Of a stretch of DNA of 64,000 nucleotides, positions 18,637 to 29,703 are shown piece by piece. Source of the DNA: Bremerella alba. Its GTDB lineage: Bacteria > Planctomycetota > Planctomycetia > Pirellulales > Pirellulaceae. How positions within the stretch are numbered: position 1 is the first letter of the stretch; each line of letters starts with the position of its first letter. The position numbers and the translations under genes were made by a program. The DNA lies in assembly GCF_013618625.1 (NCBI RefSeq), contig NZ_JABRWO010000001.1, positions 558,001 to 622,000 of the forward strand. The letters are read 5' to 3'. A model generated the notes under the pieces. It was not told the DNA's origin. It saw nothing but the letters and a program-made list of their open reading frames with translations, and did not search any database.

Positions 18637-19023
18637 TTAAGCCAGCTTCGACTTCACGTAGCTGCACATATCGTTAACCGTCAGCAGGTTGCCGAAATCC
18701 GAAACGACTGGATTCGCTTCGAACTTACTAAGATCGGCGAATGCCATCCGCTTCTTAAGTTCGGCCAGACCTTCGTCGGTGACCTTGCCGCCTTGGACAT
18801 ACTGAGCGTTGGTCAGAATGTCCTCTGGGAACAATTCGTCACGCGGAATGGTGATACCAAACGCTTTTTCCAAACGGAACACGATATCCAGGAAGTCAAT
18901 CGACTCGGCACCCAGATCGCCGACCATGGTGGCCTCCGGTACCACTTCTTCCTCGTCGACGCCCAATGCGTCTACCAAGGCTTCACGGACCTTTTCAAAA
19001 ATTTCGTCATCCGAGGGTGCCAT
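18637..19023 (-). CDS. Acyl carrier protein, extended form
   Basis: A 128-residue carrier protein. The phosphopantetheine attachment serine is Ser41 in GDLGAESIDFLDIVFRLEK; the common DSL motif is ESI here. It is about 50 residues longer than housekeeping AcpP, mostly because of an insertion between helix II and the C-terminal helix (about residues 60-115, DELFPEDILTNAQY and following). The N-terminus (EIFEKVREALVDALGVDEE) is typical. Because it sits between two dehydratase genes and ahead of a KAS II gene, it is likely the dedicated carrier of this operon. It needs a 4'-phosphopantetheinyl transferase, which is not encoded here. Confidence 0.88.
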   Translation of the reverse strand: MAPSDDEIFEKVREALVDALGVDEEEVVPEATMVGDLGAESIDFLDIVFRLEKAFGITIPRDELFPEDILTNAQYVQGGKVTDEGLAELKKRMAFADLSKFEANPVVSDFGNLLTVNDMCSYVKSKLA

Positions 19024-19122
19024 AATTTCTTGCTCTCCGACTTGGGAAAAGACTGGCTATTGATTGCTTGAAAATTGCCCTACACGGGGATATTTGGCCG
19101 CACGAGCGACCCAGTGGCCTGC

Positions 19123-19602
19123 CTAAACCGCCGAACGTTGGCGATTGAGCAGATCGTATTGTTGTCTTAATAGGCGGATCGCGTTCCGATCCGTAACGTT
19201 TGGCTCATCGGTGCCAGACGAGTTGTAGCTTTCCAGTACAATGCGCGAACTAACCGCGACGTTTCCGGCCACTTCGCCGGAAACCTTCAGCGAAGCCAAG
19301 TTCCCGTCCATCTTGACGAGTTCCGCTTTGACGACCAGCATCTCGCCTGGCTCGACAAAGTTGCCGTACTTTACATTGCGTGCTTCTTTCAGCACCGTCA
19401 GGCTGTGGCTGAAGTTGTTCGTAACGCGAACCAACCATGCCCCGGTTTGGGTCATGGACTCTAACATCAGCACACCTGGCATGACCGGAAACCGCGGAAA
19501 GTGATCCTGCAGGTACTCTTCGGCCAAGCTCAAACATTTAACCGCCGAAATTCGTTCGCCGGGATGGATCTCCGAGATTTGATCGATCAGATGGAACTTC
19601 AT
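19123..19602 (-). CDS. FabZ-type 3-hydroxyacyl-ACP dehydratase
   Basis: A 159-residue hotdog-fold dehydratase. The FabZ motif is well kept: DHFPRFPVMPGVLMLESMTQ, with the catalytic His in HFP and Glu in LESM. It dehydrates 3-hydroxyacyl-ACP to trans-2-enoyl-ACP in the cytoplasm. It is the first gene of the four-gene minus-strand operon (this gene, ACP, second dehydratase, fabF), about 100 bp ahead of the ACP gene. A predicted promoter lies about 70-98 bp upstream. It could be the housekeeping FabZ or a paralog dedicated to the cluster; the partner gene composition favours the latter. Confidence 0.85.
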   Translation of the reverse strand: MKFHLIDQISEIHPGERISAVKCLSLAEEYLQDHFPRFPVMPGVLMLESMTQTGAWLVRVTNNFSHSLTVLKEARNVKYGNFVEPGEMLVVKAELVKMDGNLASLKVSGEVAGNVAVSSRIVLESYNSSGTDEPNVTDRNAIRLLRQQYDLLNRQRSAV

Positions 19603-19671
19603 CTCAGCACTCTAGCGACGCGAATTTTCAAAGGTACTAAAGGACCTAACGACGGGAAATTGAAGCTTAGC

Positions 19672-19700
19672 AGTATACCCAGCCAATCTCACCCTCACAA
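19672..19700 (-). promoter_or_regulatory. Predicted sigma70-type promoter of the dehydratase-ACP-fabF operon
   Basis: On the minus strand TTGTGA (19700-19695), a 17-base spacer and TATACT (19677-19672) lie about 70 bases before the first dehydratase start. Matches are 4 of 6 and 5 of 6. Confidence 0.45.
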
Positions 19701-19889
19701 GTTCACAACGGGCGGCGAAATGACTGTTTTCAGACGATACGGCTATTGCTGAACGTGCCCCTAACCTATGAAAAATTCCCCACTTACGGTAGGTCAGTTC
19801 CTAAGTACAAACCCGATTCGGCCGGACCTAGCGTTAATATAAGGTCTTCTTGGTGCTTGGCGTGGGTGGGTTAGCTCCGGGGTGATGTC

Positions 19890-19895
19890 TATAAT
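19890..19895 (+). promoter_or_regulatory. Candidate -10 box for nadA
   Basis: A perfect TATAAT stands 85 bases before the nadA ATG. No good -35 hexamer is found 16-18 bases upstream, though a TG two bases before the box gives a partial extended -10. Confidence 0.35.
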
Positions 19896-19979
19896 AAACG
19901 GTAGTTTCTGGCCGATTCCAGGCCGCAACTTTAAGCCCCCCGCCTGCCAGATGACGCCTGGCACCTGCGAGAACCCATC

Positions 19980-21116
19980 ATGTCGACCGTTTCCCTGGGA
20001 TCTTTCGATTTCGCCCCCTATCGATCCCTTTCCAACGAGGAACTGACCGCGCGAATCCAAAAGGTTCGCGACGACCAAGGCAGTAAGCTTCTCATCCTGG
20101 GACATCACTATCAGCAGGACGAAGTGATCGAGATGTCCGATCTCCGCGGCGATAGCTACCAACTCAGCAAAATGGCTGCCGAAAGTAGCGACTGTCGCTA
20201 CATTGTCTTCTGTGGCGTCCATTTTATGGCAGAAACAGCGGACATTCTTGCCAATCGCCCTGAAAAGATCCAAGAGCGTAATGGCCAACGCGTCACCGTG
20301 GTTCTGCCGGATATGGCCGCTGGCTGCTCGATGGCCGATATGGCCGCGATCGACCAAGTTGAAAACGCCTGGGAGGACCTGGGAGAGGTCATTGACACAA
20401 ACGACATCACCCCAGTCACTTACATCAATTCTGCAGCCAGCTTGAAATCATTCGTGGGTAAGCACGGAGGCATCGTATGCACCTCGAGCAACGCCGACAA
20501 AGCCTTAAAATGGGCGTTCAATCGCACCAGTCGAGTACTGTTCTTCCCCGACCAGCACCTAGGCCGGAACACGGCTTTGACCATGGGAATCACGGAAGAC
20601 CAGATGCCTGTGTGGAACCCCTTTGCCGGCGATCTCGGTGGCAGTTCAGAGGCGCAACTCGTTGACAGCAAAGTGATTCTGTGGCAAGGGCACTGCAGCG
20701 TGCATCAGATGTTCAAGGAGGAGCATGTCGACGCGTTCCGACAAAACCACCCTGGAATCAAAATTCTCGTGCATCCAGAATGCATGCGGGAAGTCAACGA
20801 GATCGCGGATGTCTCTGGCTCGACGGGTAAGATCATCGAGACGGTCCGTAACGCCCCCGCCGGTACGAAGTGGGCAATTGGAACCGAACTCCATTTGGTC
20901 AATAGACTTAAGAAGGAACACCCCGAGCAGGAAATTCACTTCCTCAGCCCGGTGGTTTGCATGTGTTCGACCATGTACCGCATCGACTTAGCCCATCTTT
21001 GTTGGACGCTGGAGAATTTGGCCGCTGGCACACCAGTGAACGAGATCTATGTTGACGACGAAACGGCCAAGTGGTCTCGAGTTGCACTTGAGCGAATGCT
21101 GGAAGTATCGGCTTAA
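19980..21116 (+). CDS. nadA: Quinolinate synthase A
   Basis: A 378-residue quinolinate synthase, which condenses iminoaspartate (from NadB) with dihydroxyacetone phosphate in de novo NAD synthesis. Family segments are clear: LGHHYQQDEVIEMSD near residue 40, FCGVHFMAETADIL, MAAGCSMADM, HPECMREV and the C-terminal CMCSTMYRIDL. The cysteines in FCGV, HPEC and MCST are the expected [4Fe-4S] ligands. Length is toward the longer NadA form. No nadB or nadC is adjacent. Monocistronic in appearance; a promoter for the next gene follows about 100 bp after its stop. Confidence 0.95.
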   Translation: MSTVSLGSFDFAPYRSLSNEELTARIQKVRDDQGSKLLILGHHYQQDEVIEMSDLRGDSYQLSKMAAESSDCRYIVFCGVHFMAETADILANRPEKIQERNGQRVTVVLPDMAAGCSMADMAAIDQVENAWEDLGEVIDTNDITPVTYINSAASLKSFVGKHGGIVCTSSNADKALKWAFNRTSRVLFFPDQHLGRNTALTMGITEDQMPVWNPFAGDLGGSSEAQLVDSKVILWQGHCSVHQMFKEEHVDAFRQNHPGIKILVHPECMREVNEIADVSGSTGKIIETVRNAPAGTKWAIGTELHLVNRLKKEHPEQEIHFLSPVVCMCSTMYRIDLAHLCWTLENLAAGTPVNEIYVDDETAKWSRVALERMLEVSA

Positions 21117-21213
21117 TCCGCACAAGCCGAACAGGCGACCGATCGAAAAGCAAGGCTGAGCCTACCTCGCTCGGACCATTCGGCAACTTCCTAACTTCAA
21201 ATGGCTCAAAAAC

Positions 21214-21243
21214 TTGACGCCTGTTAATTTGGGCAACTATATT
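21214..21243 (+). promoter_or_regulatory. Predicted sigma70-type promoter
   Basis: TTGACG (21214-21219), an 18-base spacer and TATATT (21238-21243) lie 80 bases before the ATG of the secreted protein gene at 21324. Both hexamers match 5 of 6 consensus positions, so this is one of the better promoters in the window. Confidence 0.55.
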
Positions 21244-21323
21244 AGAGTTTGAGATAAATTCGGCCGGCACCGACGTGCATTGGACCGTCAGTCCCTTATT
21301 TCCCATCTCCAGGCGATTTCCGC

Positions 21324-22331
21324 ATGACTGCTGCTACCCCTCGCACTTCGTTTCTGCCTGTTCTGACGATGCTCTTCGCATTGTTGGCCATGCCGTCTTC
21401 GTTTGCCGCGGCAGCAGCTCCGGAAGAAAGTACCGATCTCGCCGGCGATGCGATTCGCTTGGCCCAAGCCAATCCGCCTAATCGAAAGTTTGTCGATGGC
21501 GTGATGACCACGATTCCGATGAAGTTTAGCGCTCAAGACACCTACACGAGCCCACAGCAATATCGCGACATATTGGAGGGAATTCCCAATCTCGATTGGA
21601 CACCAAATTACCTTTCCGAAACGCGAACGCTCAAGTCGATGGCCAGCAATGTCATCTTCCGCCGCGATATTTGGGGACTGGAATTCTCGTTTAAACCAGT
21701 CCGGATGATCGAAGTGGGCGTTCCACAGCCCAGTGGAAAGCTGCAAAAGAAGCTAGTTTGGTACATGGTCTACAAGGTGACAAACACCGGTAACCCACTT
21801 CGTCACGTCCCGGTCAAAGATCAGTACGACAATGTGAAGTTCGAAGTTCAACAGATCGACGACTTACCATCTGCTCCGATCCGCTTTTTCCCGCGATTCG
21901 TCTTGGAATCGAAGGACACCAAGCAAAAGAAGGAATATCTGGACCGTATCATTCCAGCCGCAATTGAAAAGATTGCTGAGCGGGAAACGGGTGGCAGTAA
22001 GCTCTATAACTCGGTCGAGATAAGCCGGTTTGACATTCCAGTGAGCACGCCCGAGAAAGATAACAGCATTTGGGGCGTGGTGACCTGGGAAGATGTCGAC
22101 CCAGATACCGACTTCTTCAGCATTTACATCGACGGTCTGACCAACGCGTTTAGCTTTGAAGACGCCGACGAGAACTACGATGCTAGCTCAAACCCCCTCT
22201 CTTATCGCCAATACAAGCAGAAGACGCTGAAGCTCAACTTCTGGCGTCCTGGCGATCGCCTAGATGAAAACGAGCGGGAAATCCGCCTGGGTTCGCCTGG
22301 GGAGGTTGACTACGAGTGGATCTTCCGATAA
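21324..22331 (+). CDS. Hypothetical secreted protein
   Basis: A 335-residue protein with a clear Sec-type signal peptide (hydrophobic stretch at about residues 11-30, cleavage probably after the AAAA run). The mature part is rich in aromatic and charged residues, has no cysteine and no transmembrane segment. Segments such as NVIFRRDIWGLEFSFKPVRM and GVVTWEDVDPDTDFFSIYID look like beta-sandwich strands. I recognise no named domain. It has its own predicted promoter and is followed 116 bp later by rpmA, an odd neighbour for an envelope protein, since rplU normally occupies this place. Probably a periplasmic or cell-surface planctomycete-specific protein; function unknown. Confidence 0.8.
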   Translation: MTAATPRTSFLPVLTMLFALLAMPSSFAAAAAPEESTDLAGDAIRLAQANPPNRKFVDGVMTTIPMKFSAQDTYTSPQQYRDILEGIPNLDWTPNYLSETRTLKSMASNVIFRRDIWGLEFSFKPVRMIEVGVPQPSGKLQKKLVWYMVYKVTNTGNPLRHVPVKDQYDNVKFEVQQIDDLPSAPIRFFPRFVLESKDTKQKKEYLDRIIPAAIEKIAERETGGSKLYNSVEISRFDIPVSTPEKDNSIWGVVTWEDVDPDTDFFSIYIDGLTNAFSFEDADENYDASSNPLSYRQYKQKTLKLNFWRPGDRLDENEREIRLGSPGEVDYEWIFR

Positions 22332-22447
22332 AAAACTAGTTTCCCTCAGCAGCCATATTGCTGCCAGGGTAGTGAAAAGATCCAACCAACAAGCTATTGC
22401 CGCCTTTTTGCGATGCGGCCTCGTAAGATACCACAGGAGCAGATGTC

Positions 22448-22699
22448 ATGGCCCATAAGAAAGGTCAAGGTTCTAGCCGTAACGGTCGCGATTCTAACCC
22501 ACAGTATCGCGGAGTGAAGAAGTACGGCGGCCAAACCGTTAAGGCTGGCAGCATTCTCGTTCGCCAACTGGGTACCAAGTTCCGCGCCGGCAAGAACGTC
22601 GGCATGGGCAAAGACTTCACCTTGTTCGCTTTGACCCCTGGCACGGTCATGTTCGACCAAGGCAGCCGACGCATCAACATCGTGACGGAAGCCAATTAG
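22448..22699 (+). CDS. rpmA: 50S ribosomal protein L27
   Basis: An 83-residue L27 with the conserved start [20 protein letters not shown] and the [19 protein letters not shown] core. Its N-terminus reaches into the peptidyl-transferase centre. It begins directly with MAHKK, without the cleaved leader seen in Firmicutes. AGGAG precedes the ATG by 8 bases. The usual upstream partner rplU (L21) is absent; a terminator hairpin separates it from obgE. Confidence 0.97.
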   Translation: MAHKKGQGSSRNGRDSNPQYRGVKKYGGQTVKAGSILVRQLGTKFRAGKNVGMGKDFTLFALTPGTVMFDQGSRRINIVTEAN

Positions 22700-22758
22700 G
22701 CGACTCGCCCTTCCCCGCTGGGAAGCTTAGGCGAACGATTCGCACAAGAGAAACACAG

Positions 22759-22790
22759 TAGGGATGGTCAGTAGGCCATCCCTATTTTTA
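22759..22790 (+). terminator. Intrinsic terminator between rpmA and obgE
   Basis: TAGGGATGG (22759-22767) pairs with CCATCCCTA (22776-22784) around an 8-base loop, followed by TTTTTA. It should end or attenuate rpmA transcription before obgE, 47 bases further on. Confidence 0.85.
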
Positions 22791-22836
22791 TTCGCACAGC
22801 TTTCATTCACACAGCGCCAAGCACCAAGATCCATCT

Positions 22837-23847
22837 ATGTTTGTCGATCGGGTACAAATCGAAGTCGAAGCCGGGGGTGGAGGAAATGGCTGTTCCAGCT
22901 TCCGCCGCGAGCGATATATCCCTAGAGGCGGTCCTGACGGCGGCGATGGTGGCGACGGCGGAAGCATCATTATCATTGCCGAAGAAGGCGTCAACAGCCT
23001 GGTTCAACTCGCCCACCAACATCACTGGCGCGGTAAACGAGGGAGCCACGGAAGTGGTTCCAACCGCACCGGACGCAAAGGGGAAGACATCGTCATCAAA
23101 GTTCCTCCGGGAACCGTAGTGATCGATGCCAAGGAAGGCTTCGTCCTGAAGGATCTCGCTAAGGATGGAGATCAACTCGTCGCAGCACGCGGCGGTAAAG
23201 GGGGACGTGGCAATCTCAGTTTTAAATCAAGCGTCAACCGCGCCCCGCGAGAATGCCAACCCGGCGACCCCGGCGAAAAGCGTTTACTGGCTCTCGAACT
23301 GAAGTCGATCGCCGACGTAGGGCTGATCGGCAAACCGAACGCTGGCAAAAGTACGCTGCTGTCACGACTCTCCCGCGCAAGACCTGAAATTGCCGACTAC
23401 CCGTTTACCACTAAGTTTCCGAATCTTGGTCAGGTTCAGATCGACATGGATACGAGCTTCATTCTGGCCGACATCCCCGGTCTGATTGAAGGTGCGGCAG
23501 ATGGGGTTGGCCTTGGCCACGAGTTTCTACGTCATGTTGAACGCGCCGGCCTTTTGGTTCACCTTGTCGAGCCTGCCCCGGTCGACGGAACCGATCCGCT
23601 AGAGAACTACCATTCCATTCGAAAGGAACTGGAAGCCTACAATCCCAAGCTGGCCGCGCGTCCCGAAGTGACCTGCGTCACTAAAGCGGAACTCCCAGAC
23701 GCAGAAGAGTTCCATGCGACTTTACAGCAAGAGCTTGGTCGCGAAGTCTTTCTGATTTCGGCTGTCACCGGGCAAGGCCTGAACGAAATGATTCGGCAGG
23801 TTTCCCAACAACTGGAGGCCACCAAGAACGATACGGAGGGTGCCTAG
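22837..23847 (+). CDS. obgE: GTPase Obg/CgtA
   Basis: A 336-residue Obg GTPase. The glycine-rich Obg fold occupies residues 1-158 ([21 protein letters not shown]), followed by the G domain with G1 GKPNAGKST, switch [11 protein letters not shown] and the downstream VTKAEL (usually NK/TKxD) and SAVTGQG. It acts in late 50S assembly and stress control. The short form lacks the extra C-terminal OCT domain. The G4 motif is TKAE, not the textbook NKxD, which is common in Obg proteins as a weaker variant. The stop overlaps the coaX start by one base (TAGTG), so the two are cotranslated. Confidence 0.96.
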   Translation: MFVDRVQIEVEAGGGGNGCSSFRRERYIPRGGPDGGDGGDGGSIIIIAEEGVNSLVQLAHQHHWRGKRGSHGSGSNRTGRKGEDIVIKVPPGTVVIDAKEGFVLKDLAKDGDQLVAARGGKGGRGNLSFKSSVNRAPRECQPGDPGEKRLLALELKSIADVGLIGKPNAGKSTLLSRLSRARPEIADYPFTTKFPNLGQVQIDMDTSFILADIPGLIEGAADGVGLGHEFLRHVERAGLLVHLVEPAPVDGTDPLENYHSIRKELEAYNPKLAARPEVTCVTKAELPDAEEFHATLQQELGREVFLISAVTGQGLNEMIRQVSQQLEATKNDTEGA

Positions 23848-24623
23848 TGCCGGTCGAGTCTCTCATCGCCGCTGACATTGGCAACACGCGGGTACACTTT
23901 GCCCGTTTTGAAAACTTCCGTGCGGATGAAGTCACACCGCCGGTCTCGACCTATTCGTATTCGACCTATTCATCGGATATCCAAGGGCTGCGAAACTGGC
24001 TAACCGACGCCACCCTTCCCTGGTACACCGTCAGTGTGCATCGCTCGGCACTCGCTACGCTGGAAGCGTTTTCAAAGATTGAACCGCGTGTTAATTCGTT
24101 TACCGCTCTGGACCACCTGAAGCTGCCCATCGATATTGCCATCGATGCACCCGAGAAGATCGGCTTAGACCGACTTGCCGCCGCGGTTGCCGCAAATCAT
24201 ATGCGGGAGAAAGATCGACCTGCAATCGTGGTCGACGCCGGTACGGCCATTACCATCGATGTGGTCTCGGCCCAAGGAGAGTTCGTCGGTGGTGCCATTC
24301 TGCCTGGCATGCGCACCAGTGCGAAAGCACTCGCCGCACAAACCGACGCATTGCCGCAGATTTCCATCGACCTGGAAAACCAACCTACGGCGATCGGTAC
24401 CAATACAACGCAAGCCATGCAAAGCGGTCTCTTCTGGGGCTCGGTTGGGGCAGTTCGGGAAACCATCCGCCGCGTTTCTGATCAACTCGCTTCAGATAGT
24501 CCTCCACAAATCTTCTTCAGCGGCGGTGACGTGAACTACCTGGCTCCGTGGATCGACCTGGAAATCGAAACGGTCGATCACTTGGTGCTACGTGGAGTCG
24601 CTTTAGCGGCTCAGACTCTGTAG
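23847..24623 (+). CDS. coaX: Type III pantothenate kinase
   Basis: A 258-residue CoaX, which phosphorylates pantothenate in the first step of coenzyme A synthesis. The ASKHA-fold phosphate loop reads ADIGNTRVHFARFEN near residue 9, and the second motif VVDAGTAITIDVV and GGAILPGMRTSAKAL are typical, as is the KIGLDRLAA segment. The GTG start is supported by GGAGGG six bases upstream and by the one-base overlap with obgE. CoaX enzymes are feedback-insensitive and need a monovalent cation. It precedes the convergent rmd gene by 32 bp. Confidence 0.95.
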   Translation: MPVESLIAADIGNTRVHFARFENFRADEVTPPVSTYSYSTYSSDIQGLRNWLTDATLPWYTVSVHRSALATLEAFSKIEPRVNSFTALDHLKLPIDIAIDAPEKIGLDRLAAAVAANHMREKDRPAIVVDAGTAITIDVVSAQGEFVGGAILPGMRTSAKALAAQTDALPQISIDLENQPTAIGTNTTQAMQSGLFWGSVGAVRETIRRVSDQLASDSPPQIFFSGGDVNYLAPWIDLEIETVDHLVLRGVALAAQTL

Positions 24624-24655
24624 GGTCCGAGTCCCCATCACTGACCCCACGATAC

Positions 24656-26538
<1,883 letters not shown>

Positions 26539-29367
26539 CTACTCCTCGCCCGAATCTTCGCTACCAGATTCCTCGTCGCCCGATTCTTCTTCAGCGGCTT
26601 CAGCGGGCTGGTCGACTGCTTGGGGTGCTGACTCGGGAGCCGGCGAATCGGGTGATTCTGTCTCCACGACTTCATCGTCGTCGGCGTCTTCCTTCGGAAC
26701 ACGAACGACGGCGGCCAGACTATCCCCTTCGATCATCGACATGATACGAACACCTTGCGTGTTACGACCGACCATGCTGATCTCGCCAGCAGCAATCCGC
26801 TGGATTTTCCCTCGGGCGGTCATCATCAAGATTTCGTCCGAGTCGTCGACGCGAGCCACCGCGACCACCTTGCCGTTGCGGTCCGTCGTTTTAATGTCTC
26901 GCAGGCCTTTGCCGCCGCGCTTTTGCGTGCGGTATCGAGCGCTGCCGGAAGTCGACTCTTCTTCGGCTGCACCGTTCTCGGCAGCATCGTTATCCGTACC
27001 GCTATCTTCAGAGCTACCGTCGTCCGCTCCGTCATCTTCCTGAATCGCCAAGCCGGGGCCGAAATTGGTACGTTTGCCGTAACCGTTCTCGCACACTGTT
27101 AGAAGCTGAGCGTCCGGATCGGCGACGACCATACCCACCAGGTTGTCGCCCTTGGTGAGGTTGATCCCCTTCACGCCGCTCGAGTTGCGGCCCATCGCTC
27201 GGGCATCGCTCTCACGGAAGCGGATAGCCATGCCTTTTTCGGTCGAAAGGACCAGCTCGTCACCCGGCTTGGTGATGGCAACATCGATCAATTCGTCGTC
27301 TTCCTTAAGCTTGATCGCGATGATGCCGTTCTTCTTGGGGCGACTATATGCTTCGAGCAAGGTCTTCTTAACCAGGCCTTTGCGAGTGGCCATCACCAGG
27401 CAATGATCAGGCATATTGAAATCACGCACAGCGCGACAATCGGCGATGTGTTCGCCTTCTTCTAGTTGCAGCAGGTTCACCACGGCCCGGCCGCGACTTT
27501 CGCGGCTGAGATTCGGCAGGTCATACACCTTTTGCCACAGAACCTTCCCCTTGGTCGTGAAGAAGAGCACGTAGGCGTGGGTCGAGGCGACAAACAAGTG
27601 GCGAATTGGATCTTCCTCTTCGCTTTTGGCACCTTTAATGCCTTTGCCGCCGCGGCGCTGGGCTTTGTAGATGCTGGCCGGGGTTCGCTTGATGTACCCC
27701 TTGGTGCTGATCGAGACCACCATCGTTTCTTCTTCGATGAGGTCTTCGAGATCGATGTTGCCGATCTCTTCGTGCGAGATCTCGGTGCGACGAACGTCAC
27801 CAAAGCGACGGTCGATCTCTTCCATCTGCTCGCGGATGATCGCCAGGATGTTGGCTTCGTCCGACAAGATGTGCAGGTACTCGGCGATTTCCTCGAGAAG
27901 CTTGGCGTGCTCGCCAGCCAGTTTCTCCTGCTCTAAGTTCACCAACTGACCGAGCGTCATCCGCAAGATCGCATCGGTCTGAACCGAAGTCAGGAAGTAG
28001 ACATCCGATTCACCACGTTCCATTTGGAACTGCGAGAACCCTGTTTCGCCTAAGGCCCGGGCCATCATCGAAGCAGGACATTCGACGCCCATCAAACGCT
28101 GCTTGGCTTCAGCCTGAGTCTTCGACGCGCGAATGATGCGGATGATTTCGTCGATGTCAGCCAGCGCCAGAAGCAGACCTTCGATGGTGTGCTTTCGCTG
28201 TCGTGCCTTGGCCAGCAGGAACTGCGTGCGACGGCGAATGACGATCACGCGGTGCCGGATGAATTCCTCCAGCATTTCCTTGATCGACATCGTCCGCGGC
28301 TTGCCGTCGACCAGCGCCAGCAAGATGATCGAGAACGAATCTTGGATCGGCGAGAACTGGTATAGCTGATTCAGCACGATGTCGGGATCGGCGTCACGCT
28401 TCAGCTCGATGACAATCCGCACCGGTTCTTGCAGGTCGGAAAGGTTGCTGACCGAGCGAATCCCCTGAATGCGTCCTTCGTTGACCAGCGCGGCGATCTT
28501 TTCTTCCACGCGGTCGCGAGTCTGCTGGTAAGGGATGTCGTGAATGATGATCTTCGCGCCGCTCTTGGCTTCTTCGATTGTCGTGTGCGAGCGAACGACG
28601 ATCGTGCTGCGGCCAGTCTTGTAACCTTGGCGGATCGCTGCCCGGCCACAGATGATGCCGCCGGTTGGGAAGTCAGGCCCCTGGACGATATTAAGAATCT
28701 CGTCCAGAGACGTATCAGGCTCGTCAATCAAACGAATGACAGACTGGCAGATCTCGCGCAGGTTATTGGGCGGAATGGAGGTCGCCATACCAACCGCAAT
28801 ACCATTGGCCCCGTTGACCAGCAAGTTAGGGAACTTGCTCGGCAAAACGGTCGGCTCGGTGCGAGCTTCATCGTAGGTCGGAACATAGTCGACCGTATCA
28901 AGCTTCAAGTCTTCCAGCAGAAGCTGGGCGAAGCCCGACATGCGAGCTTCCGTATATCGCATAGCAGCCGGAGGCAAACCGGCAATCGAGCCGAAGTTCC
29001 CCTGCTTGTCGACCAGCACGTAACGCATGTTCCAGTCTTGGGCCATACGGACGAGCGTCGGATAGATGACCGACTCACCATGCGGGTGATAGTTACCCGA
29101 GGTGTCGCCGCTGATCTTAGCGCATTTAACCCGCGATGACCCCGGAGTGAGGTTCAGGTCGTTCATCGCCACCAAAATCCGCCGTTGCGAAGGCTTCAGC
29201 CCGTCGCGAACATCGGGCAAGGCACGGCTGACGATCACGCTCATGGCGTAAGTCAGGTAGCTCTCCTTGAGCTCGTCCTCAATCGACATTGTGAACAGTT
29301 TGGTGGGGTCTTCCGGCGACCCGCCATCACTACCATTACCGTTGGGGTTATTACCGTCCGTTGCCAA
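26539..29367 (-). CDS. gyrA: DNA gyrase subunit A
   Basis: A 942-residue GyrA. The breakage-reunion domain carries the catalytic tyrosine (Tyr138 in [10 protein letters not shown]) and the CTD has the GyrA box [10 protein letters not shown] near residue 570, which separates gyrase from topoisomerase IV. It introduces negative supercoils with GyrB, not encoded here. Odd points: a roughly 40-residue acidic, Ser/Asp/Glu-rich insert at about residues 770-812 within the CTD, with a second QKRGGKG box just after it, an acidic C-terminal tail, and Pro103 in the quinolone-determining region where E. coli has Asp87. The TTG start is supported by AAAGGA seven bases upstream (29375-29380); the ATG at codon 27 has no such site. 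Confidence 0.96.
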   Translation of the reverse strand: MATDGNNPNGNGSDGGSPEDPTKLFTMSIEDELKESYLTYAMSVIVSRALPDVRDGLKPSQRRILVAMNDLNLTPGSSRVKCAKISGDTSGNYHPHGESVIYPTLVRMAQDWNMRYVLVDKQGNFGSIAGLPPAAMRYTEARMSGFAQLLLEDLKLDTVDYVPTYDEARTEPTVLPSKFPNLLVNGANGIAVGMATSIPPNNLREICQSVIRLIDEPDTSLDEILNIVQGPDFPTGGIICGRAAIRQGYKTGRSTIVVRSHTTIEEAKSGAKIIIHDIPYQQTRDRVEEKIAALVNEGRIQGIRSVSNLSDLQEPVRIVIELKRDADPDIVLNQLYQFSPIQDSFSIILLALVDGKPRTMSIKEMLEEFIRHRVIVIRRRTQFLLAKARQRKHTIEGLLLALADIDEIIRIIRASKTQAEAKQRLMGVECPASMMARALGETGFSQFQMERGESDVYFLTSVQTDAILRMTLGQLVNLEQEKLAGEHAKLLEEIAEYLHILSDEANILAIIREQMEEIDRRFGDVRRTEISHEEIGNIDLEDLIEEETMVVSISTKGYIKRTPASIYKAQRRGGKGIKGAKSEEEDPIRHLFVASTHAYVLFFTTKGKVLWQKVYDLPNLSRESRGRAVVNLLQLEEGEHIADCRAVRDFNMPDHCLVMATRKGLVKKTLLEAYSRPKKNGIIAIKLKEDDELIDVAITKPGDELVLSTEKGMAIRFRESDARAMGRNSSGVKGINLTKGDNLVGMVVADPDAQLLTVCENGYGKRTNFGPGLAIQEDDGADDGSSEDSGTDNDAAENGAAEEESTSGSARYRTQKRGGKGLRDIKTTDRNGKVVAVARVDDSDEILMMTARGKIQRIAAGEISMVGRNTQGVRIMSMIEGDSLAAVVRVPKEDADDDEVVETESPDSPAPESAPQAVDQPAEAAEEESGDEESGSEDSGEE

Positions 29368-29703
29368 GTGAGCGTCCTTTCGGAGGTTATCCTGCGCGGC
29401 GGGAAAACAGGCCCGGCGCGGCCGTCAATCTGCGAGGTTGCGAGGGTGCTGAAAAGTAGCCAAAACACCGAGAAAAACCACGTTCCCCCAGCCGTTTCAA
29501 GCCTTTCAAAAAGCACACCGTAATGTACCAAATCTGATGGCTTGGAACTACTAGGGGGAAGCCAATTAGCAGAAGTGCTAAGTGGTTGCGAGATAGTGGC
29601 TTACGAGGCGGCCATTTTGGACGGAGCGACCGTGGCGAAGAAGAGCCGAAAAGCGACGCGAATTGCCCCCTCGCCAGCGCGAAATCCGCTCGTTCCTTTG
29701 AAT
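29368..29703. other. Gene-free stretch upstream of gyrA
   Basis: A 336-bp interval between the six-gene membrane operon and gyrA. The only structure I see is a palindrome TTAGCA-GAAG-TGCTAA at 29566-29581, a possible operator or small hairpin. Plus-strand reading frames here run into the antisense of the next gene and look spurious. Confidence 0.4.

Larger units (their letters stand above)
19603..19979. other. Divergent intergenic region
   Basis: The 377 bp between the divergently transcribed dehydratase and nadA genes carry the minus-strand promoter near 19672 and a plus-strand TATAAT at 19890. No gene is supported here. Confidence 0.6.
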
